NCBI RefSeq assembly: GCF_009649735.1
Contig: NZ_WJNH01000009.1
Coordinates: 62,001-126,000, forward strand
Reading direction: 5' to 3'
Length of the DNA stretch: 64,000 nucleotides
From: Salinibacillus xinjiangensis
GTDB taxonomy: Bacteria > Bacillota > Bacilli > Bacillales > Alkalibacillaceae
Notes under the pieces: model-generated
Seen by the model: only the letters and a program-made list of their open reading frames with translations
The model's database searches: none
Told to the model about the DNA's origin: nothing
Shown here: in pieces, positions 46,607-55,495 of the stretch
Layout of the letters: each line of letters opens with the position of its first letter
How positions within the stretch are numbered: the first letter of the stretch is position 1
Position numbers and translations under genes: made by a program

Positions 46607-47152
46607 ATACAAGACGAACCATTAATCCAAAAAGTGAAGGAAGGTAACCAGCAAGCTTTACGGATGTTGATTGAGAAATACAAACATCATATTTTCAAAG
46701 TTACCTTCAGTGTAGCCAAAGACGTGCAAGAGGCTGAAGACTTGACCCAAGAAACCTTCTTAAAAATTATTGATGCTCTCCCCTCGTATCAATCACAAGG
46801 TTTTAAAACGTGGATAAGTCGGATTGCCCACAACACAGCCATTGATTCCTTTAGGAAGAAAAAACGAAGGCAGGAGGACTTAACCTCTTTTGATGAACCC
46901 ATCTTGCACATTCAACAAGAGCAGAGTGCCGAGAATGAAATGCTTTCAAGGAATCAAAAGATAAGAGTTCAGGATGCTATTCACTCTATGCCAGCGAATT
47001 ACCGCGATGTTGTATATGACTACTATATACGGGAAAAATCGTATGCCGAAATTGCAAAGAAATTAGATATGGCAGAGAAAACAGTCGAAATGAGACTTTA
47101 TCGAGCTAGAAAGTGGATGAAACAATATTGGAAGGAGGATGATTTTTCATGA
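46607..47152 (+). CDS. ECF-type RNA polymerase sigma factor, non-AUG start
   Basis: A sigma-70 family factor of about 181 residues with region 2 (LIQKVKEGNQQALRMLIEKY, then AEDLTQETFLKIIDALPSY) and region 4 (MPANYRDVVYDYYIREKSYAEIAKKL, positions about 128-153, with a helix-turn-helix). The conserved N-terminus DEPLIQKVKEGN lies upstream of the first GTG (46634). The only start fitting the strong site GGGAGGGGG is ATA 46607 (six bases away) or ATC 46604; an in-frame stop excludes starts farther upstream. Downstream genes are translationally coupled. Confidence 0.82.
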   Translation: MQDEPLIQKVKEGNQQALRMLIEKYKHHIFKVTFSVAKDVQEAEDLTQETFLKIIDALPSYQSQGFKTWISRIAHNTAIDSFRKKKRRQEDLTSFDEPILHIQQEQSAENEMLSRNQKIRVQDAIHSMPANYRDVVYDYYIREKSYAEIAKKLDMAEKTVEMRLYRARKWMKQYWKEDDFS

Positions 47153-47595
47153 CGGAGCATATAGATCGTGAGCTGTTGCAAAAGTACGTCGAGACCCGGG
47201 TTGACGAACAGGAGCAACTGAAGATTGACGAACACCTTAGCGAATGTGAATCGTGCTTTGAATCGTATTTGAATATCATTGACGATTGGACGATTGACTT
47301 TTCTGTTTCCGATTCATTTACCGACGAGACGATGGAATTACTTCAAAAGGTGCAACCATCAGTATCCGAAAAAAATCAATTCTCAACTTCCAAAGACCAT
47401 CGCAATAAAACGCTTAGAAACTATTTTCTAGCAGCTGGCTTAACGATTATTTTAATGTTTACAGGAGTGTTTCAAATGATATTTAACCTTAGTGATCAAA
47501 TAGATAAGGAAAGCAAGCCATTTTCAGAACAATTAATGGAAATAGATTTATTTGCACAATTCGACCAAAGAGAGGGGGAACAAGAGAATGAATAA
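47149..47595 (+). CDS. Membrane anti-sigma factor
   Basis: A 148-residue protein with an N-terminal zinc-finger-like anti-sigma segment (KIDEHLSECESCFESYL: H x3 C x2 C) near residues 25-42 and one span (about 89-108, YFLAAGLTIILMFTGVFQMI). The start overlaps the sigma gene by four bases. It should bind and inhibit the sigma factor at the membrane. The extracytoplasmic C-terminus is short (about 40 residues). Confidence 0.82.
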   Translation: MTEHIDRELLQKYVETRVDEQEQLKIDEHLSECESCFESYLNIIDDWTIDFSVSDSFTDETMELLQKVQPSVSEKNQFSTSKDHRNKTLRNYFLAAGLTIILMFTGVFQMIFNLSDQIDKESKPFSEQLMEIDLFAQFDQREGEQENE

Positions 47596-48700
47596 ATCAC
47601 GTTTATTTGCCTTTTTGCTGGCGTTTATTCCGGGGTTTGGACATATTTATTTGCAGCGTAGAGTACGAGGGGTTCTGTATGCGCTAGGATTTGGCGGTGC
47701 GGCCGGGCTTGCCTTTATTATGTTAGTTATGGCTCCTTATGAAGGCCAAATTATAGCATTACTTTTAGCTGGCATGCTGTTCATTTGGATTATCAATATG
47801 ATTGATATGGTTATGACGTTATTAATAGGATCAGGTATAGCGAATAAAACAAATCATACCGCCATGCCTGACCAGAACGTGGATGACCAAGAAAATCAAC
47901 CAATAAATACAGATTCTCAAGAGCGTTTCTTAACGATTGTACTATCCTTTATCCCAGGTGTAGGACATTTTCATTTAGGATTAAACTACCGAGGGTTAAC
48001 TTTTTTAGCAGGTTTCTTCGGTTTAGGTACGATGATTTTATTTGTCACCATCTTAACCCATCAGGAAGGATTTTTGATTTTTGTCCTCGCCTTACCCATT
48101 ATCTGGATCTATAGCTTGTTCGATACAATTCAGTTATTAAATAAAAAGCAAAAAGGTGAAGCGCTAGAAGACCGTTCCATTATGGAGGATTTAGAACGAC
48201 ATCGTGAAAGTGGCCGAAAAAGCAAGGCGATTACCACCGTATTATCGATTTTCCCTGGTGCGGGCCACATGTATTTAGGACTACAGCAAAGAGGATTACA
48301 GCTAATGATTGGATTCGTTCTATCCATTTACGTATTAGATATTTTACGTATGTCTCTCTTTCTCTTTTTGATACCTGTAATCTGGTTCTTTAGCTTTTTC
48401 GATGCACTACAACAGCAGTCGCGTCATGAAGTAGGCGAAGCAAAAGATGTTCCTGTCATTAAATATTTTGTAAACCATCGTCGCTGGCTAGGAATCGGGT
48501 TGATTGTACTAGGAGTCTTCTTTATTTTCGATTCCATTTTAGTTCCAGCATTAGGGGAATATTTCTATCAACATTTTGCCTTTGATATCCGCTATTACTA
48601 TTATCGATATCTGCAAATTGGTGTTGTATGTTTATTACTTATCGGGGGCGGAATTAAGCTACTCATGGGATCAAAAGTGAAAGGAGGAGAGCAGCAATGA
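47588..48700 (+). CDS. Membrane protein with three tandem FIPGxGHxYLGL repeats
   Basis: A 370-residue polytopic protein built of three related units, each starting with a proline-glycine hairpin motif: AFIPGFGHIYLQRRVRG (about 9-25), SFIPGVGHFHLGLNYRG (about 123-139) and SIFPGAGHMYLGLQQRG (about 221-237). Each unit has two or three spans, resembling TM2-domain proteins in triplicate. C-terminal spans lie at about 307-325 and 346-362. ATG 47588 overlaps the anti-sigma gene by eight bases. Function unknown, presumably part of the sigma regulon's envelope response. Confidence 0.78.
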   Translation: MNKSRLFAFLLAFIPGFGHIYLQRRVRGVLYALGFGGAAGLAFIMLVMAPYEGQIIALLLAGMLFIWIINMIDMVMTLLIGSGIANKTNHTAMPDQNVDDQENQPINTDSQERFLTIVLSFIPGVGHFHLGLNYRGLTFLAGFFGLGTMILFVTILTHQEGFLIFVLALPIIWIYSLFDTIQLLNKKQKGEALEDRSIMEDLERHRESGRKSKAITTVLSIFPGAGHMYLGLQQRGLQLMIGFVLSIYVLDILRMSLFLFLIPVIWFFSFFDALQQQSRHEVGEAKDVPVIKYFVNHRRWLGIGLIVLGVFFIFDSILVPALGEYFYQHFAFDIRYYYYRYLQIGVVCLLLIGGGIKLLMGSKVKGGEQQ

Positions 48701-49377
48701 GGGAATGGCGTATTGGAACATTTTCGATGGGGATTCTTCTACTTGTATTAGGAATCACGCTACTACTATCAAATTTTGCAGGCAATATTGATTTAGTCCA
48801 GGTTGCGCTGACCTGGTGGCCTGTGGTTCTGATTACAGTAGGCCTTGAGATATTGCTTTATCTCTTTATTTCCAAAGAAAAGCTACCATTTTTAAAATTT
48901 GATTTTCTCTCTATTATATTTGTTACTGTCATTGGATTTATTGGCATTGGATTCTATCTTTTGAGTTCATTTGGCATTGTTGATCAGGTTAAAGCATCAA
49001 TTTCCGAGGAGGTTCAGACTGGGGCTTTGCCTCAGATTGAATATGACCTTTCTGATGATATTGAAAAAGTTGTACTGATAACAGATTATGATCAACCAGA
49101 AGTGCTCGAAAGTGATAAAGGAGACCTAGTGATTTTCGGAAGCTATGAAACTTCAATGGAAAATGCCGATAACATAGCAGAAGAGGACATAGCCCAAATG
49201 GTAAAGACGGGTAACACTTTATACGTCCAGTTACTTCGTGGAGACTATCAATCCGGCATGTTCTACAAGCAAACAAACTTCCGACCAAAAGTATCTATTC
49301 CAGCATCCGTCGAGGTCGAAGTGACCAATGACTATGAGAGAACAGCATCTGTATATGAAGAAAAAGCAGTTCACTAA
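48697..49377 (+). CDS. LiaI/LiaF-like membrane protein
   Basis: A 226-residue protein with three or four N-terminal spans, including the motif LLLSNFAG-N-LTWWPVVLITVGLEILLYL common in LiaF/DUF5668 membrane sensors, and an extracytoplasmic or cytoplasmic beta-rich tail (about residues 105-226). It overlaps the preceding gene by four bases and ends the sigma operon. LiaF-like proteins sense cell-envelope stress in bacilli; by analogy this may feed information to the sigma/anti-sigma pair. Confidence 0.7.
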   Translation: MREWRIGTFSMGILLLVLGITLLLSNFAGNIDLVQVALTWWPVVLITVGLEILLYLFISKEKLPFLKFDFLSIIFVTVIGFIGIGFYLLSSFGIVDQVKASISEEVQTGALPQIEYDLSDDIEKVVLITDYDQPEVLESDKGDLVIFGSYETSMENADNIAEEDIAQMVKTGNTLYVQLLRGDYQSGMFYKQTNFRPKVSIPASVEVEVTNDYERTASVYEEKAVH

Positions 49378-49390
49378 TGCTTGCTGCTAA

Positions 49391-49424
49391 GGGGGCTATT
49401 CCAGAGTGGGATAGCTCTTTTTTA
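49391..49424 (+). terminator. Terminator after the sigma operon
   Basis: GCTAT(T)CC and GG(G)ATAGC arms around a short loop are followed by TCTTTTTT. Confidence 0.75.
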
Positions 49425-49492
49425 GTGAGGAGAGTTTAGCATTTAGGTGGGTGCCTGGACTTTTGTGAGTGCGGCACAAGATGAGAGTGTCC

Positions 49493-50184
49493 GGACTTTA
49501 GCAAAAGCGTCTCCGACTATAGCATCTTTACCGTAAACATTAGCAAAAGGGGAACGATCTTTAGCTGGAACCGGTGCAACTACAGCAAACAGAGCTGACT
49601 TCAGCATATCGACCTGGATGTTCATCAAAACGATGCTCATCTTCAGCATTCCAGCTAGCGCCCCCGGACTTTAGCAAAAGCGTCTCCGACTATAGCATCT
49701 TTACCGTAAACATTAGCAAAAGGGGAACGACCTTTAGCTGAAACCGGTGCAACTACAGCAAACAGAGCTGACTTCAGCATATCGACCTGGATGTTCATCA
49801 AAACGATGCTCATCTTCAGCATTCCAGCTAGCGCCCCCGGACTTTAGCAAAAGCGTCTCCGACTATAGCATCTTTACCGTAAACATTAGCAAAAGGGGAA
49901 CGATCTTTAGCTGGAACCGGTGCAACTACAGCAAACAGAGCTGACTTCAGCATATCGACCTGGATGTTCATCAAAACGATGCTCATCTTCAGCATTCCAG
50001 CTAGCGCCCCCGGACTTTAGCAAAGGCGTTGCCAACTATAGCATCTTCACCGTAACATCATCAAAAGCCGAGGAATCTTTAGCCGAAGCTAGTGAAACTT
50101 CAGCAAAAAGAACCACCTTCAGCATAACAATATGGATGTTCATCAAAACATGTTAATCTTCAGCATCCCGGCCCCGATCCATCC
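49493..50184 (+). repeat. 173-bp tandem repeat carrying a 21-bp-phased TTYAGC array, copy 2
   Basis: Four units of exactly 173 bp start at 49493, 49666, 49839 and 50012. Units 1-3 differ at only about two positions; unit 4 is diverged. Each unit holds eight ACTTYAGC-like words with AGC cores spaced 21, 21, 21, 21, 19, 21, 21 and then 28 bases to the next unit. The diverged unit keeps the spacing (21, 20, 21, 21, 19, 21, 20) although the sequence between words has changed. 173 is not a codon multiple, so the short open frames here shift between units and are not genes. Confidence 0.9.
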
Positions 50185-50227
50185 CAAACTTATCCCGGCG
50201 AGCAAGCCCCACCCCCGTTCCCACACA

Positions 50228-50262
50228 AAAAAAGAGCCGCCTCACCTGAGACAGCCCCTCAA
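50228..50262 (-). terminator. Terminator after alsT
   Basis: On the minus strand GAG-GGGCTG and TCTCA arms pair imperfectly with TGAG and GCGGCTC, followed by TTTTTTTG. It lies 12 bases after the alsT stop. Confidence 0.65.
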
Positions 50263-50273
50263 ACTAAAAACTC

Positions 50274-51677
50274 TTATGCATCTGTAGAAACATTACCCGA
50301 TTTCTGCTGTTCCTTCTCTTTCTTAGCAATCTTCATAAAGTGGTTCGTCTCAGCTACAACAACACCAGATAGAGCTAAGAGTCCCACTAAGTTTGGAAAG
50401 GCCATTAAGCCGTTCATCACATCGGAGAAGGTGAACACAACATCCACAGTAACTACTGCACCGATGAAGATAAATAGAACGAAAACATAACGATAAACTT
50501 GAACACCTTTATCTCCTACTAAGTATCCAAATGCTCTTTCCCCATAATATGACCAACCAAGAATAGTTGAGAAGGTAAAGAATAGAACACCTAAGGTTAC
50601 GATATAGGTTCCGGCTTCACCTAGGAATTGAGCGAAGGATGCACTTGTTAATACGGAGCTATCCATGCCGCCTCCATATTGGCCAGCCATAACGATGGTA
50701 AGACCTGTGATGGTACAAACCACAATTGTATCAATAAATACCTGTGTCATGGATACCAATGCTTGACGTGCAGGGTAGTCCGTTTTAGCGGCAGCCGCGG
50801 CAATTGGTGCAGAACCGAGACCTGCTTCGTTAGAGAATAGACCACGAGCAACACCGAAACGGATTGCAGCCCCTAGTAGACCACCAAAACCTGCTTCAAG
50901 GCTAAATGCTTCCGAGAAAATAACAGAGAAAGCATTACCCACTAAGTCAAAGTTCATAACAATTAAAATAAGACCACCAGCTATATAAAATGCCGCCATA
51001 ATTGGCACGAAGAAAGCTGTTACTTTCCCGATTGCTTTAATTCCCCCAACTATAACAAGTCCAGCTAAAATGGTAAATGCGATACCTGTTACGAAAGGAG
51101 GAATATTAAATGTGTCTTCAAGGGATAAAGCAGCTGTGTTCGACTGGGTCATATTTCCAATCCCAAATGCAGCTAGTGATGCGAAAATCGCAAATGCGAT
51201 ACCAAGACCTCGTCCGACTTTTTTGTTCTTTAGACCATTTTCTAAGTAATACATCGGTCCGCCGGCCATTTCACCTTTAGAGTTCTTAGTCCGATATTTT
51301 ACGGCCAAGAGCGCCTCTGCATATTTCGTTGCCATCCCTACAAGCGCGGTGATCCACATCCAAAATACGGCACCAGGTCCACCTGCAACTACCGCGGTAG
51401 CAACCCCGGCAATGTTACCTGTACCAATGGTTGCCGCTAGCGCTGTAGTTAACGCTTGATAATGGGTGATATCCCCTTCTTGCTTACTGTCCTCTTTGCG
51501 GAAGACTAATTTTAGTGCGTAGGGCAAGGTTCGGAATTGTAAAAATAACAAGCGAAAAGTTAAAAATAGTCCAGTACCAACCAGTAGAATCAATAATGGT
51601 GGACCCCAAATCACACTACTAATTTCACCTAAAAATGCTGCACCTTTTTCATTGAATGTTTGTAAAGCTTCTAACAA
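50274..51677 (-). CDS. alsT: Alanine/glycine:cation symporter
   Basis: A 467-residue transporter of the AGCS family, about eleven spans. Diagnostic stretches are ATIGTGNIAGVATAVVAGGPGA-type sequence near residue 85, AGGPMYYLENGLKN and GLFSNEAGLGSAPIAAAAAK (written here as a 20-residue block). It imports alanine, glycine or glutamine with Na+. The start ATG has GAGGGGGG upstream on the minus strand and a promoter with perfect TTGACA. Confidence 0.93.
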   Translation of the reverse strand: MLEALQTFNEKGAAFLGEISSVIWGPPLLILLVGTGLFLTFRLLFLQFRTLPYALKLVFRKEDSKQEGDITHYQALTTALAATIGTGNIAGVATAVVAGGPGAVFWMWITALVGMATKYAEALLAVKYRTKNSKGEMAGGPMYYLENGLKNKKVGRGLGIAFAIFASLAAFGIGNMTQSNTAALSLEDTFNIPPFVTGIAFTILAGLVIVGGIKAIGKVTAFFVPIMAAFYIAGGLILIVMNFDLVGNAFSVIFSEAFSLEAGFGGLLGAAIRFGVARGLFSNEAGLGSAPIAAAAAKTDYPARQALVSMTQVFIDTIVVCTITGLTIVMAGQYGGGMDSSVLTSASFAQFLGEAGTYIVTLGVLFFTFSTILGWSYYGERAFGYLVGDKGVQVYRYVFVLFIFIGAVVTVDVVFTFSDVMNGLMAFPNLVGLLALSGVVVAETNHFMKIAKKEKEQQKSGNVSTDA

Positions 51678-51718
51678 TGGATTCCCCCCTCAAATAAAAT
51701 TATAATTGCCTTATATAA

Positions 51719-51748
51719 AATATTCTAAAAATTCGGTTAAAATGTCAA
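51719..51748 (-). promoter_or_regulatory. Probable promoter of alsT
   Basis: A perfect TTGACA (minus strand) is followed after 18 bases by AATATT, about 45 bases upstream of the alsT start. Confidence 0.5.
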
Positions 51749-51840
51749 GTGTAATTACAAAAAAATACAAATATTTTTCGGTTTTTCGCTATTATTTGAT
51801 ATATTTAAGGAAAATAGAATGTTAACAGTAGGTGATAAGA

Positions 51841-52317
51841 GTGAAAATTAATGTATTGTTTGTTTGCTTAGGGAATATTTGTAGGTCTCCAATGGCGGAA
51901 GCAATCTTTCGGCATTTGGTTGAAAAGGAAGGATTATCTGAAAAAATCACTGTAGACTCAGCGGGGATTGGTCATTGGCATGTGGGGAATCCTCCGCATG
52001 AGGGGACACAGGAAATTCTTACACGAAACTCCATCGACTTCAAGGGAATAAAGGCTCGACAAGTTGAAAAGTCTGATTGGGACGAGTTTGCATATATTAT
52101 AGCAATGGATGCACAAAATATAAAAGATTTACAAGCACTTCAACCCAGCGAAAATGCTGAGGTCAAACGGTTGATGGATTATGTACCAAATGCCAAGGAA
52201 GAAAATGTACCAGATCCTTATTTCACTGGCAACTTTGATTATGTTTACGAGCTAGTGAGGGAAGGCTGTGAGCATTTGTTACAAGAAATTAAAACGAAAT
52301 GGGAGGAACGATTGTGA
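51841..52317 (+). CDS. yfkJ: Low-molecular-weight protein tyrosine phosphatase
   Basis: A 158-residue LMW-PTP with the catalytic P-loop VCLGNICRSPMAEA at the N-terminus (C x5 R S) and the general acid in VPDPYF near residue 122. B. subtilis YfkJ has phosphotyrosine phosphatase activity linked to stress resistance. GTG 51841 is chosen because TAGGTGA lies five bases upstream; an earlier GTG at 51832 overlaps that site. First gene of the yfkJ-yfkI-yfkH operon; stop overlaps the next start (GTGA). Confidence 0.93.
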   Translation: MKINVLFVCLGNICRSPMAEAIFRHLVEKEGLSEKITVDSAGIGHWHVGNPPHEGTQEILTRNSIDFKGIKARQVEKSDWDEFAYIIAMDAQNIKDLQALQPSENAEVKRLMDYVPNAKEENVPDPYFTGNFDYVYELVREGCEHLLQEIKTKWEERL

Positions 52318-52601
52318 GTAAATATCATTGGAAACGTAGAGTTTTAATGGGGGCTGCAATTGGCGCTGCATGTTCACTTTTTCACCGTGAAACAAGAGAA
52401 GGGGTTAAGGAATATGGTCGCGAGCTGCTTGGAAAAGCGAAGGAATATCGTCAGCAGCCTTCAAAAGCTTTTGAAGATTTACGATCTACAATTGAAGGAA
52501 TTGATTATTATGCAGATGCCATTATTAAACAATTAAACGAGGCGGACTCTGTTATTGAAAAAAAGCCAACTCATCATAACGAAACACAACTTCTAAATTA
52601 A
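52314..52601 (+). CDS. yfkI: YfkI/YtxH-like protein
   Basis: A 95-residue protein with a short N-terminal hydrophobic segment (VLMGAAIGAACSLF) followed by a charged helical tail (TREGVKEYGRELLGKAKEYR), the general plan of YtxH-type membrane-associated proteins. GTG 52314 is supported by GGGAGG seven bases upstream and overlaps yfkJ by four bases. Position between yfkJ and yfkH matches B. subtilis yfkI. Function unknown. Confidence 0.78.
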   Translation: MSKYHWKRRVLMGAAIGAACSLFHRETREGVKEYGRELLGKAKEYRQQPSKAFEDLRSTIEGIDYYADAIIKQLNEADSVIEKKPTHHNETQLLN

Positions 52602-52616
52602 TCATAGGTGTAAACC

Positions 52617-53447
52617 ATGCTACGAAAATTCAAACTTTTTTTCAAAAGGATGTTTAAACGGTATTTTGATGATGACGTTGGAGGGAGAGCTGCTCAGCTT
52701 TCCTATTTCTTTCTGTTATCTCTGTTTCCTTTCATTATTTTTTTGCTTACGCTGGTAGGTTATATTCCCATTACAGTCGAAAACATCCTATCTCTAGTGG
52801 AACAATTTGCACCAGGGGACACGATGGTCTTAATTGAGGAAAATGTAGACAATTTAATGAAGGAAAGAAATGGGCAATTGTTATCTATCGGGTTAATTAC
52901 TACTCTTTTTATTGCTTCAAATGGGGTCAATGCTTTAGTAAGGGTAATAAATTTAACCTATGAGGTTGAGGAAACAAGGTCATTTATCGTAGCCAGATTG
53001 ATTTCTATCGTGTTAACAGTGGCGATGTTTTTCGTCATAATAATAGCGTTATTACTGCCTGTGTTTGGGAAACTGATTGGGACATACATTTTTTCTTTTT
53101 TTGGAGCAAATGATGAGTTTTTGCAGGTGTGGGGAATGTTGCGTTGGGTGATTTCCATTGTCGTAATGGGGGTTATTTTTACGTTTCTTTATAAATTGGC
53201 GCCTGAAAAACGTGTAACGATTACGGAAGCCCTACCAGGAGCGATTTTTGCTACACTTGGTTGGCAAACGGTTTCCTTAATCTTTGCATTTTATGTTGAA
53301 AACTTTGGTCATTACAGCAACACCTATGGCAGCTTGGGAGTTGTGATTGTTCTTATGATTTGGTTATATTTATCAGCACTAATTATCATCTTAGGCGGAG
53401 AGATGAATGCAACACTATATAAAATGAAGAGAAAAGGATTGTTGTAA
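52617..53447 (+). CDS. yfkH: YihY/BrkB-family membrane protein
   Basis: A 276-residue polytopic protein of the YihY family with about six spans. Visible family features are AAQLSYFFLLSLFPFIIFLL (about 23-42), the segment YKLAPEKR and LPGAIFATLGWQTVSLIFAFY, and IWLYLSALIIILGGEMNA near the end. Formerly annotated as ribonuclease BN, now thought to be a membrane transporter or envelope protein. It is 15 bases after yfkI and ends in a shared terminator. Confidence 0.87.
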   Translation: MLRKFKLFFKRMFKRYFDDDVGGRAAQLSYFFLLSLFPFIIFLLTLVGYIPITVENILSLVEQFAPGDTMVLIEENVDNLMKERNGQLLSIGLITTLFIASNGVNALVRVINLTYEVEETRSFIVARLISIVLTVAMFFVIIIALLLPVFGKLIGTYIFSFFGANDEFLQVWGMLRWVISIVVMGVIFTFLYKLAPEKRVTITEALPGAIFATLGWQTVSLIFAFYVENFGHYSNTYGSLGVVIVLMIWLYLSALIIILGGEMNATLYKMKRKGLL

Positions 53448-53480
53448 AAAGAGGCCTTCCAAGTGGAACGCCTCTTTTTA
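53446..53480. terminator. Bidirectional terminator between yfkH and the P-type ATPase gene
   Basis: AAAAAGAGGC and TTCC arms pair with GGAA and GCCTCTTTTT with a small internal bulge and a 4-base loop. T runs exist on both strands and both genes converge here. Confidence 0.88.
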
Positions 53481-53482
53481 AC

Positions 53483-55420
53483 TTATTGCCCCTTTAATAG
53501 TCGTACCCCATTTAAGATAACCAATATTGTACTTCCTTCATGTCCAATTACTCCTAAGGGTAAATTCAATGCTTGTAGAAAATTGGATAGGAGTAATAGG
53601 GCAATCACGGATATGGAAAAGACGATATTTTGCTTAATGATACGATTCATTTTTTTAGACAAGGAGATGGCATATGCAATTTTAGATAAGTCGTTTTTCA
53701 TGAGAACTACATCTGCTGTTTCAAGCGCAACATCGGTACCTTCACCCATCGCAATACCTAAATTAGCAGTTGCTAGAGCAGGTGCATCATTAATTCCGTC
53801 GCCAGTCATTGCAACAGATTCATATTTCTGTTGAAGCGTTTTTAATCGATCGACTTTTTCTTCTGGTAAGCAATTGGCATAGTACTCATCAATATCACAT
53901 TCCTCTGCAATGGCTTTTGCTGTTGTTTCATTGTCACCCGTGATCATGACTGTTTTAATACCTTCTCGTTGTAAAATTGTGATGGCTTTTTTTGCAATAT
54001 CACGAACCGTATCCTTTAAGGCAAAAAGAGCAACAACCTTATCATTTTTGGAAACAAAGACAATGGTTTTTCCCTCTTGAGCCAGTTTATGAGAAATCCC
54101 GTTCTGAAATTTGTTAGTCTCGTTTATACCAATAAATTCAGGTTTCCCGATTTTCCATCTGTCCTCTCCGACTGTTGCGTGCACACCATTTCCGCTCACA
54201 TTGGTCATATTTTTTACCTCAGCATCAATTAGAATATCTTCACCACAAACATACCTTACCACTGCCTCTGCTAAGGGGTGAGTGGACTCTCTTTCGATGG
54301 AACCAATCACATTTAGAATTTCTTTTTCGCTTACGTCTGTATCAAGATAAAGGTCTGTTACTTGAGGTTTTCCGTTTGTTAAGGTTCCAGTTTTATCAAG
54401 GGCTATTGCTTTAATATTGGAGAGATTCTCTAGGTGTACGCCACCTTTAAATAAAATTCCCTTCCTCGCCCCGTTGGAGATAGCTGAAAGTGTTACCGGC
54501 ATAATGGATGCAACAAGGGCACAAGGAGATGCCACAACGAGAAAAATCATCGCCCGATAAAATGTATCCTGCCAGCTCCAGCCTAATAAATAATGTGGGA
54601 GTACCATCATTAAAGTGGCACTGGCTAAAACAATTTTTACATATGCTCCTTCAAAACGTTCGATAAATAACTGAGAAGGGGAGCGCTCGCTTTTTGCGGA
54701 TTGTACTAAATGAATTATTTTTTGGAATAGGCTCTCGCTCGGTGATTTGGTTAGCTCGACGACAAGTGTGCCGCTTAAATTAACAGTACCGGCAAAAACC
54801 TGGTCTCCAAGTTCTTTATCAACAGGCATGGATTCTCCTGTAATGGTAGCTTCATCTATAGCTGTTTGCCCCTTTATGATTTTTCCATCAGCAGGAACGC
54901 GTTCCCCAGCTTTCACGAGGATTTCATCTCCAAGTTCAAGGGAAGAAACAGCGACTACTTCTTCTTTATTACCGGTAATACGTAAGGCCTCTTCTGGCTG
55001 CAGGTCCATTAAGGCAGAAATCTCTTTTTTGCTTTTGTTCATCGTATATGTTTCTAAAGCACCGCTTAGTGCGAAGATAAAAATCAGGATGGCTCCTTCC
55101 ATCCAGTAACCGATTATGGCTGATCCGATCGCAGCGATAATCATGAGGAGTTCTACGTTTAAATCCTTGTTCTCAATTGTTTCCTCAATACCCTCTTTGG
55201 CTTTAGCAAATCCACCTATAATAAAAGCTGATATATAAAGAGGAATGGTAATACTGTCAGCAACAAACGATTCTGATATCCAGGCAATTAAAATAAGTAC
55301 ACCGCTAAAGATTGCAGCAGCTAATTCTATATGCTTGTAAATACTCAACATCCATTTTGGTGTAATCGAATGCTTAGAGTCCTGTTTTTCATTAGCTGGA
55401 TAGGATAATTCTATCCCCAT
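53483..55420 (-). CDS. pfeT: P1B-type heavy-metal ATPase (PfeT/ZosA type)
   Basis: A 645-residue P-type ATPase without an N-terminal metal-binding domain. The actuator TGES, the transmembrane SPCALVAS motif typical of P1B-4 pumps, the phosphorylation site DKTGTLT, the nucleotide-domain HP dipeptide (STHPLAEAVV) and the hinge GDGINDAPAL are present. SPC without HMA domain suits Fe(II), Zn(II) or Co(II). B. subtilis PfeT (formerly ZosA) exports ferrous iron. ATG 55420 has AAGGAG nine bases upstream. Two Fur-box palindromes upstream support iron regulation. Confidence 0.87.
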   Translation of the reverse strand: MGIELSYPANEKQDSKHSITPKWMLSIYKHIELAAAIFSGVLILIAWISESFVADSITIPLYISAFIIGGFAKAKEGIEETIENKDLNVELLMIIAAIGSAIIGYWMEGAILIFIFALSGALETYTMNKSKKEISALMDLQPEEALRITGNKEEVVAVSSLELGDEILVKAGERVPADGKIIKGQTAIDEATITGESMPVDKELGDQVFAGTVNLSGTLVVELTKSPSESLFQKIIHLVQSAKSERSPSQLFIERFEGAYVKIVLASATLMMVLPHYLLGWSWQDTFYRAMIFLVVASPCALVASIMPVTLSAISNGARKGILFKGGVHLENLSNIKAIALDKTGTLTNGKPQVTDLYLDTDVSEKEILNVIGSIERESTHPLAEAVVRYVCGEDILIDAEVKNMTNVSGNGVHATVGEDRWKIGKPEFIGINETNKFQNGISHKLAQEGKTIVFVSKNDKVVALFALKDTVRDIAKKAITILQREGIKTVMITGDNETTAKAIAEECDIDEYYANCLPEEKVDRLKTLQQKYESVAMTGDGINDAPALATANLGIAMGEGTDVALETADVVLMKNDLSKIAYAISLSKKMNRIIKQNIVFSISVIALLLLSNFLQALNLPLGVIGHEGSTILVILNGVRLLKGQ

Positions 55421-55443
55421 TATTCTCAACTCCTTTATATAAC

Positions 55444-55458
55444 TGATAATAATTATCG
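55444..55458. promoter_or_regulatory. Fur-type box 1
   Basis: TGATAATAATTATCG matches the 7-1-7 Fur consensus TGATAATNATTATCA at 14 of 15 positions, 23 bases upstream of the ATPase start. It could also be bound by PerR or Zur, whose boxes are related. Confidence 0.82.
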
Positions 55459-55495
55459 TTACTGAAAACCAGGGATGAACAAGCAGTTTGGCTAT

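Noticed and set aside
49747-50156. Two open frames on the plus strand within the 173-bp repeats
   Set aside because: They arise because the same sequence is repeated; the unit length is not divisible by three and no binding site precedes them.
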